From: an uncultured Lachnospiraceae bacterium
GTDB taxonomy: Bacteria > Bacillota > Clostridia > Lachnospirales > Lachnospiraceae
Direction: 5' to 3'
Length of the DNA stretch: 7,459 nt
Assembly (NCBI GenBank): GCA_910585765.1
Contig: CAJUES010000017.1
Location: 1-7,459, forward strand
Numbering within the stretch: position 1 is the stretch's first letter; every line of letters begins with the position of its first letter. A program made the translations under genes and the position numbers. The notes under the pieces are model-generated. The model had not been told where the DNA came from. It was given only the letters and a program-made list of their open reading frames with translations, and searched no databases. Positions 4,026 through 7,459 of the stretch are shown here, one piece after another.

Positions 4026-4890
4026 AGCTGCCACCTCCCCACTCCGGATATTGCTGCAGAAACTTTTCATTTGCCAGCTGCAGTGCTTCATGATACGTCC
4101 GATACGAATCGCTCAGCCGGCACATCGCCGGTATAAAAATATCATTGTAACCGCTGGCACTGTTAAACTGTCTCAGCGTCTCCTCCAGACGATATACTTC
4201 TGACGCCCTATACTCCGCGGTCTGTTTGTATGCCATGTACGTCTCGATGGTTTCGCGGTTCTCGTCAATATACCGCTCAATATCGCAGACTGCGTCGCGC
4301 ATACCGACAGACATATTTTCCAGAATGTGATCCTCATGATCAAGCGTTATCTCCTCATAAAGCGTCCGCAGATCACTCGGAATCTCAAACCGGATCCCGT
4401 CTAAAAATGCAATGATCGTGTCAAAAGCCTCCTGCTGCCGCGCTGTCCGCACAGGCTCGCCCAGATACGGCGCAAAATGCTGACAGATATAATTTCCGTA
4501 ATAACCCGGAAACGCTGTCCGCATGCGTTCCAGGACAGACTGTTTCGCCTGGAGCTGCACAAGCTTTCCCTGCACGTTGTCCCAGTCCTGCGTCCGGGCA
4601 AGCTCCTGCATTAACTCCTGCTTCTCCTGCAGGATCGATATCTCCAGATCCTTTTGATGTAAAATGTCATTTAGCGACAGATTCAAATCTGCCAAAACTC
4701 CCTGAATGTCAGCAACCGACAGCCCTAATCCCCTCAAGACGGAGATCTTTTTCAATCGGGCGAGATCGGCATCCGAGAAATCACGGTATCCATTTTCCTG
4801 CACCGAGGGTGCAACGAGTCCCTGCTCTATATAGTATTCTACCGCTTTTTTCGTCAGTCCGCATTCCCTGCACACTGCGTTTATGAGCAT
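4018..4890 (-). CDS. MerR-family transcriptional regulator with long C-terminal effector region
   Basis: A 290-residue regulator. Residues 1-68 are a MerR winged-helix DNA-binding domain: GLTKKAVEYYIEQGLVAP (helix-turn-helix and wing), NGYRDFSDADLARLKKISVL, RGLGLSVADIQGVL. Residues about 78-122 are a Gln/Leu/Glu-rich coiled coil that should form the dimer. Residues about 125-290 (FPGYYGNYICQHFAPYLGEP and beyond) form a large helical effector region that I cannot assign to a named ligand-binding family; no Cys cluster typical of metal sensors is present. I start at ATG 4890 because GGAGG lies about 8 nt upstream, while the GTG at 4899 abuts the Shine-Dalgarno. The promoter carries a MerR-style 19-bp spacer with a dyad, so autoregulation is likely. 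The 52-residue membrane gene overlaps its end; a 79-residue membrane gene diverges. Confidence 0.9.
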   Translation of the reverse strand: MLINAVCRECGLTKKAVEYYIEQGLVAPSVQENGYRDFSDADLARLKKISVLRGLGLSVADIQGVLADLNLSLNDILHQKDLEISILQEKQELMQELARTQDWDNVQGKLVQLQAKQSVLERMRTAFPGYYGNYICQHFAPYLGEPVRTARQQEAFDTIIAFLDGIRFEIPSDLRTLYEEITLDHEDHILENMSVGMRDAVCDIERYIDENRETIETYMAYKQTAEYRASEVYRLEETLRQFNSASGYNDIFIPAMCRLSDSYRTYHEALQLANEKFLQQYPEWGGGSCE

Positions 4891-4942
4891 ATCCCTCACC
4901 TCCCCTGCTTTTTGGGAACCGCAGAATCAACTCCCTAACACT

Positions 4943-4973
4943 AGGATAAACCAATCCCCAGGGGCGCAGTCAA
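4943..4973 (-). promoter_or_regulatory. MerR-type promoter with 19-bp spacer and central dyad
   Basis: On the minus strand TTGACT (4968-4973) and TATCCT (4943-4948) are separated by 19 bp, the elongated spacing that MerR regulators correct by DNA distortion. The spacer contains CCCC-T-GGGG (4956-4964), a dyad centred about 2 bp from the spacer midpoint. It points towards the MerR gene 53 nt away. Confidence 0.6.
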
Positions 4974-4997
4974 TAGGTAACAAAAAAATAATCTCCG

Positions 4998-5007
4998 CAC
5001 GATCGTG
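4998..5007. promoter_or_regulatory. Palindrome CACGATCGTG in the divergent intergenic region
   Basis: A perfect 10-bp palindrome 25 bp upstream of the MerR -35 and about 47 bp upstream of the -35 of the divergent gene. It could be an additional operator; no duplicate is present. Confidence 0.3.
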
Positions 5008-5042
5008 TACAAGGAAATCATGTTTATGGCAGACAAAAGGAC

Positions 5043-5054
5043 ATGATATATCAT
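5043..5054. promoter_or_regulatory. Palindrome ATGATATATCAT abutting the -35 of the 79-aa gene
   Basis: A perfect 12-bp palindrome whose last base is the first base of the -35 hexamer at 5054-5059. Its position suits an operator for a repressor or activator. Confidence 0.4.
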
Positions 5055-5082
5055 TGTGATCCGGTCGTATGTGTGTTATACT
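5054..5082 (+). promoter_or_regulatory. Promoter of the 79-aa membrane protein gene
   Basis: TTGTGA (5054-5059) and TATACT (5077-5082) are 17 bp apart, with an expected start near 5089, about 43 nt before the ATG at 5132. Confidence 0.65.
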
Positions 5083-5131
5083 TTTATGGTTGCCGACAAC
5101 AGTTTTCACGAGAAATTATTGGAGGATTATT

Positions 5132-5371
5132 ATGAAAAAAATAGTAACAGGAATTGGCTTTGAAATTACAGGCGTACTGATGATACTGTTCCCGTTTTTG
5201 ATCGCAAGTCTGAGTTTAGAAAATACAATCGAGTGGGATACCCAGTTGGGAAGATTTTGGCAGACAGTCTCTGATATGGGTATGTTTCCTATAATGATTG
5301 TTGGTGTTATTTTGCTGATAACAGGCGTCATATTCTCCTTATGGGGAACATTCTCAAAATCCGATACATAA
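5132..5371 (+). CDS. Small two-helix membrane protein (79 aa), divergent from MerR
   Basis: A 79-residue protein with two hydrophobic segments, about residues 5-27 (VTGIGFEITGVLMILFPFLI) and about 51-73 (MFPIMIVGVILLITGVIFSL). They are joined by a polar loop with NTIEWDTQLGRFWQTVSDMG, and a short tail ends SKSDT. The ATG at 5132 has an excellent GGAGGATTATT site directly upstream. Its codons are more AT-rich than those of the neighbouring GNAT, MerR and hydrolase genes, suggesting a separate origin. I do not recognise the family. It diverges from the MerR gene across 241 bp that contains promoters for both and two palindromes, so common control is possible. Its stop codon is the point where the fold-back element begins. 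Confidence 0.8.
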   Translation: MKKIVTGIGFEITGVLMILFPFLIASLSLENTIEWDTQLGRFWQTVSDMGMFPIMIVGVILLITGVIFSLWGTFSKSDT

Positions 5372-5528
5372 GGAACTGTAGAAAAATAAGTGACGCATCT
5401 TGCTTGTCTATTTCTCCAATCTTGCAGGACAAAAAGCCTCGCCGTAGCCCGCTACGCCTACGTTTTTTCTCCTACAATCTTGAAGAAATATCCTGCGCAA
5501 TCTGAGCACTTATTTTCCTACAATTCCT
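5371..5528. mobile_element. 158-bp fold-back (MITE-like) element
   Basis: The ends AGGAACTGTAGAAAAATAAG (5371-5390) and CTTATTTTCCTACAATTCCT (5509-5528) are inverted repeats; extended to 22 bp they match at 20 positions. Inner arms also pair (TATTTCTCCAATCTTGCAGG near 5408-5427 with the complement of the 5474-5491 area, with scattered mismatches). The centre is CGTAGC-CC-GCTACG (5443-5456), whose midpoint equals that of the outer arms. The whole unit is therefore one long imperfect hairpin. It codes for nothing and begins on the stop codon of the preceding gene. TAA lies at both borders (5369-5371 and 5528-5530), perhaps a short target duplication. Transcribed, it would form a strong hairpin that could end or protect the upstream mRNA. 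Confidence 0.75.
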
Positions 5529-5536
5529 AAGATTTG

Positions 5537-5547
5537 AGGATTATCCT
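5537..5547. promoter_or_regulatory. Palindrome AGGATTATCCT upstream of the hydrolase-GNAT fusion
   Basis: An 11-bp odd-centred palindrome 58 nt before the ATG at 5606. I found no convincing promoter between the fold-back element and this gene, so its role is unknown. Confidence 0.3.
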
Positions 5548-5605
5548 GATGTTATCTGCTGCTTCTGAAAACAATGCCAAACAAAACCAGACAAGGAGAA
5601 CCGCC

Positions 5606-6721
5606 ATGAAGATCGCCGTATTATTTCCGGGAATCGGATATCACTGTGACAAACCGCTGCTCTACTACAGCGGAAAATTAGCCGCTCACTATCAGTATGA
5701 AATAGTCAAAGTGCCCTACACCAATCTGAGCAGGGCGATCCCGGAGGCTTTTGCAGACGCCTATGCCCAGACAGAAACCTGTCTGGAAGATATCGACTGG
5801 AGCCAGTACGAGGATATCCTGTTCATATCCAAGAGTATCGGCACGGCCGTCGCTGCCGCCTACGCGCAAAAACATGACATTATTTGCCGCAATGTCTATT
5901 ACACGCCGCTGCCCCAGACGTTTGATCTCGCACCGCAGTCCGGGATCGCGTTTCACGGCACGCGCGACCCGTGGGCTGCGACTGATGTGATCGAGACACA
6001 ATGCGCCGAACGCCGCATGCCGCTATACATCACCGAACATGCCGATCACTCGCTCGAGCTTCCTGCCGGGGACGCATCCAGCCCTGCCAAAAGCAAGATC
6101 CAGCCAAACCTTTGCATATTGGAGACTGCCATGGCGCTCACCGAACAATACATCGCAGATGGCATCTGCTACCGGGCGCTCTGCGCAGATGAGATCTGCC
6201 TGGAACTGTTCCACGGTTTCGTCCGCCATCAGAACGTCGTAAAATGCTGGCGGAAAGAGGACGAAAAGTGGGTCATCCGGGACGATCCTTTCATCGATGA
6301 CTGGACGGCGGACGACTATCAGATCCTGGTAAAATGCCTGAAAAACACGGTACAGACAGGCGGTCTCGTCTACGCGGCTTTCAAAGGATATGGCGTCTTG
6401 GACAGCCAGCCCTTTGGCGGCACGCTCAAGGCTTTTGTCTCTGTGGAACCCGGGCTGTTTGGCGGCGAACAGGGCTATCTCGACCTTTCGAGCATCCATG
6501 TGTCCGAGGATCTGCGCGGAAAAGGGATTGGTCAGGTACTATTTCACGCTGCCAGGGACTGGGCAAAGAAAAAGGGCGGACGGAAATTGTACATCTCCGC
6601 CCACTCCGCTGTCGAGACTCAGGCATTTTACAAGGCAATGGGCTGTGTCGAGGCGCAGGTGTATGACCCGCATCACGTCGAGCAGGAGCCCTATGACTGC
6701 CAGTTGGAATGCGCACTGTGA
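5606..6721 (+). CDS. Alpha/beta hydrolase - GNAT acetyltransferase fusion (371 aa)
   Basis: A two-domain protein. Residues 1-185 are a compact alpha/beta hydrolase starting KIAVLFPGIGYHCDKPLLYY. The nucleophile elbow is ILFISKSIGT with Ser77 (S-x-S-x-G instead of G-x-S-x-G), the acid is probably Asp121 in FHGTRDPW, and the base His148 in EHADHSLE. Residues about 187-371 are a GNAT domain: YRALCADEICLELFHGFVRH, then YLDLSSIHVSEDLRGKGIGQ with R304-G-K-G-I-G309 binding acetyl-CoA, and AVETQAFYKAMGCVEAQVYD near the end. Both parts resemble proteins I know as separate genes in Clostridia. The start is fixed by AAGGAG 7 nt upstream of ATG 5606; an earlier in-frame ATG at 5534 has no site and adds unconserved sequence. 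Cytosolic, substrate unknown. The fusion suggests hydrolysis and acetylation of one metabolite or protein. It converges on the permease gene 8 bp away. Confidence 0.88.
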   Translation: MKIAVLFPGIGYHCDKPLLYYSGKLAAHYQYEIVKVPYTNLSRAIPEAFADAYAQTETCLEDIDWSQYEDILFISKSIGTAVAAAYAQKHDIICRNVYYTPLPQTFDLAPQSGIAFHGTRDPWAATDVIETQCAERRMPLYITEHADHSLELPAGDASSPAKSKIQPNLCILETAMALTEQYIADGICYRALCADEICLELFHGFVRHQNVVKCWRKEDEKWVIRDDPFIDDWTADDYQILVKCLKNTVQTGGLVYAAFKGYGVLDSQPFGGTLKAFVSVEPGLFGGEQGYLDLSSIHVSEDLRGKGIGQVLFHAARDWAKKKGGRKLYISAHSAVETQAFYKAMGCVEAQVYDPHHVEQEPYDCQLECAL

Positions 6722-6729
6722 CGTTTTTA

Positions 6730-7392
6730 TCAAAACTCCTTTTTCTCTATGATCCGGCAGGAAATACGGTATGACAGCAGGCCCAAAAGGATCACGACTG
6801 CCAGCGCGATCACGCCCCCTATGCCAAGTCCTGCAATGTTGCTGATGACCCTGGCACCGTCAACGCCGACCTGCTCAGTCAGTACACCTGCCATCCCCAT
6901 GGCGACTGAAATGCCGCCGATCATCAGAAACGACACGATCCGGCTCTTCTCCTGCCCAAACTTGACCTGCAGCGGGATCTCCACCGCCAGCAGCAGATAC
7001 GCCATGGGAAGTGCAGGCGCAACAGACAAACAATACTCCCCAAAGTGCATCCCGCTCCTGTTGATGACAAGCACCACCCACGAAACCGCACTCGACAGCA
7101 AAAACGGAACTGTCGCCAACAGGAAACCAAGCACAAACTTCTCGAAAATGTAATCCCTTCTCGAAATAGGCAGGGTAAACAGATATGCATTTCCGTTCTC
7201 AAATGCATCGTAACTGAACGTGCTGATCAACATGAAAGAACACAACAGCGCGCTGTACCCCACAAAAAATGTCATGTTCCGGCTGCTTGCCATTATCACA
7301 CCCCAAACTGTCAACACGATAAAGAACAATTTCATCTGCGATTTCATCAATTGAAAATCCTTGACCATCAAACCTTTGACCGATCTACTCAT
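6730..7392 (-). CDS. ABC-2 type transporter permease (ABC2_membrane_5-like)
   Basis: A 220-residue membrane protein with about six hydrophobic segments (roughly residues 21-36, 41-60, 86-110, 120-143, 152-170, 186-210). It opens with VKGLMVKDFQLMKSQMKLFF, and the loop FENGNAYLFTLPISRRDYIF before KFVLGF is the hallmark of the ABC2_membrane_5 permeases (L-P-x-S-R-x-x-x-x-x-K). Such permeases pair with an ABC ATPase and often a GntR regulator, in export or resistance-like operons. The ATPase gene would be expected directly upstream, beyond the right edge of the window. ATG 7392 is chosen because AGGAGG lies 8 nt upstream; the ATG at 7398 is only 2 nt from it. No terminator separates its stop from the convergent hydrolase-GNAT gene. 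Confidence 0.88.
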   Translation of the reverse strand: MSRSVKGLMVKDFQLMKSQMKLFFIVLTVWGVIMASSRNMTFFVGYSALLCSFMLISTFSYDAFENGNAYLFTLPISRRDYIFEKFVLGFLLATVPFLLSSAVSWVVLVINRSGMHFGEYCLSVAPALPMAYLLLAVEIPLQVKFGQEKSRIVSFLMIGGISVAMGMAGVLTEQVGVDGARVISNIAGLGIGGVIALAVVILLGLLSYRISCRIIEKKEF

Positions 7393-7459
7393 CGCCATAT
7401 CCTCCTATACTAACGCTTGATTCTTCTAAAAATACATAAGTCTGTTCCCTTTACAGGCT

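Noticed and set aside
6023..6499. A 158-codon minus-strand frame, and others at 5678-6001 and 6426-6716
   Set aside because: All lie antisense within the hydrolase-GNAT fusion, which has conserved motifs throughout; these frames have none.
7393..7459. C-terminus of an ABC ATPase gene upstream of the permease
   Set aside because: The context predicts it, but the 67 bases left offer more than one short open tail and none carries a recognisable motif, so no feature is called.
1..7459. CRISPR arrays, tRNA, rRNA
   Set aside because: No regularly spaced direct repeats, cloverleaf-like sequence or rRNA-like stretch was seen.

Overview
The window looks like a chromosomal segment of an anaerobic Clostridia-type Firmicute, most likely Lachnospiraceae-like. 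The reasons are strong AGGAGG-type ribosome binding sites, GTG/TTG starts, AT-rich sigma-A-like promoters, and family content typical of gut Clostridia: an Rpn/PD-(D/E)XK nuclease, TnpX-like serine recombinase debris, DUF1062, and a MerR regulator with a long C-terminal effector region. This taxonomic guess comes from family recognition only; no search was run.

Positions 1-2490 are a graveyard of mobile DNA. It holds the N-terminal part of an Rpn-family nuclease (leaving the window on the left), an 83-residue stand-alone domain resembling the C-terminus of fatty-acid kinase FakA, a middle fragment of a large serine recombinase abutting the last 34 codons of a tyrosine integrase on the opposite strand, a toxin-antitoxin pair, and the C-terminal tail of another (or the same) serine recombinase. 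The antitoxin is intact, but the RelE/ParE-like toxin frame is broken by one base in an A7 run. Two related copies of a ~100-120 bp sequence face each other across the toxin-antitoxin block (1330-1448 and 2304-2400).

Positions 2490-3866 hold a two-gene operon: a DUF1062 zinc-ribbon protein and an overlapping RimJ/RimL-type GNAT acetyltransferase. The leader carries an 8-codon mini-ORF with an excellent Shine-Dalgarno sequence, its stop codon touching the base of a long hairpin that precedes the DUF1062 start. This is the best candidate for an undescribed regulatory device here.

Positions 3867-5371 contain a MerR-family regulator and a GTG-started 52-residue membrane protein that overlaps its end (both minus strand). 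Diverging from them is a 79-residue two-helix membrane protein (plus). The MerR promoter has the 19-bp spacer and internal dyad expected of a MerR-controlled promoter.

Positions 5371-5528 are a 158-bp fold-back element (MITE-like) that begins on the stop codon of the 79-residue gene. It is followed by a gene fusing a small serine alpha/beta hydrolase to a GNAT acetyltransferase (5606-6721). Converging on that gene is an ABC-2 permease (6730-7392) whose partner ATPase would be expected just beyond the right edge. No rRNA, tRNA or CRISPR array was seen.
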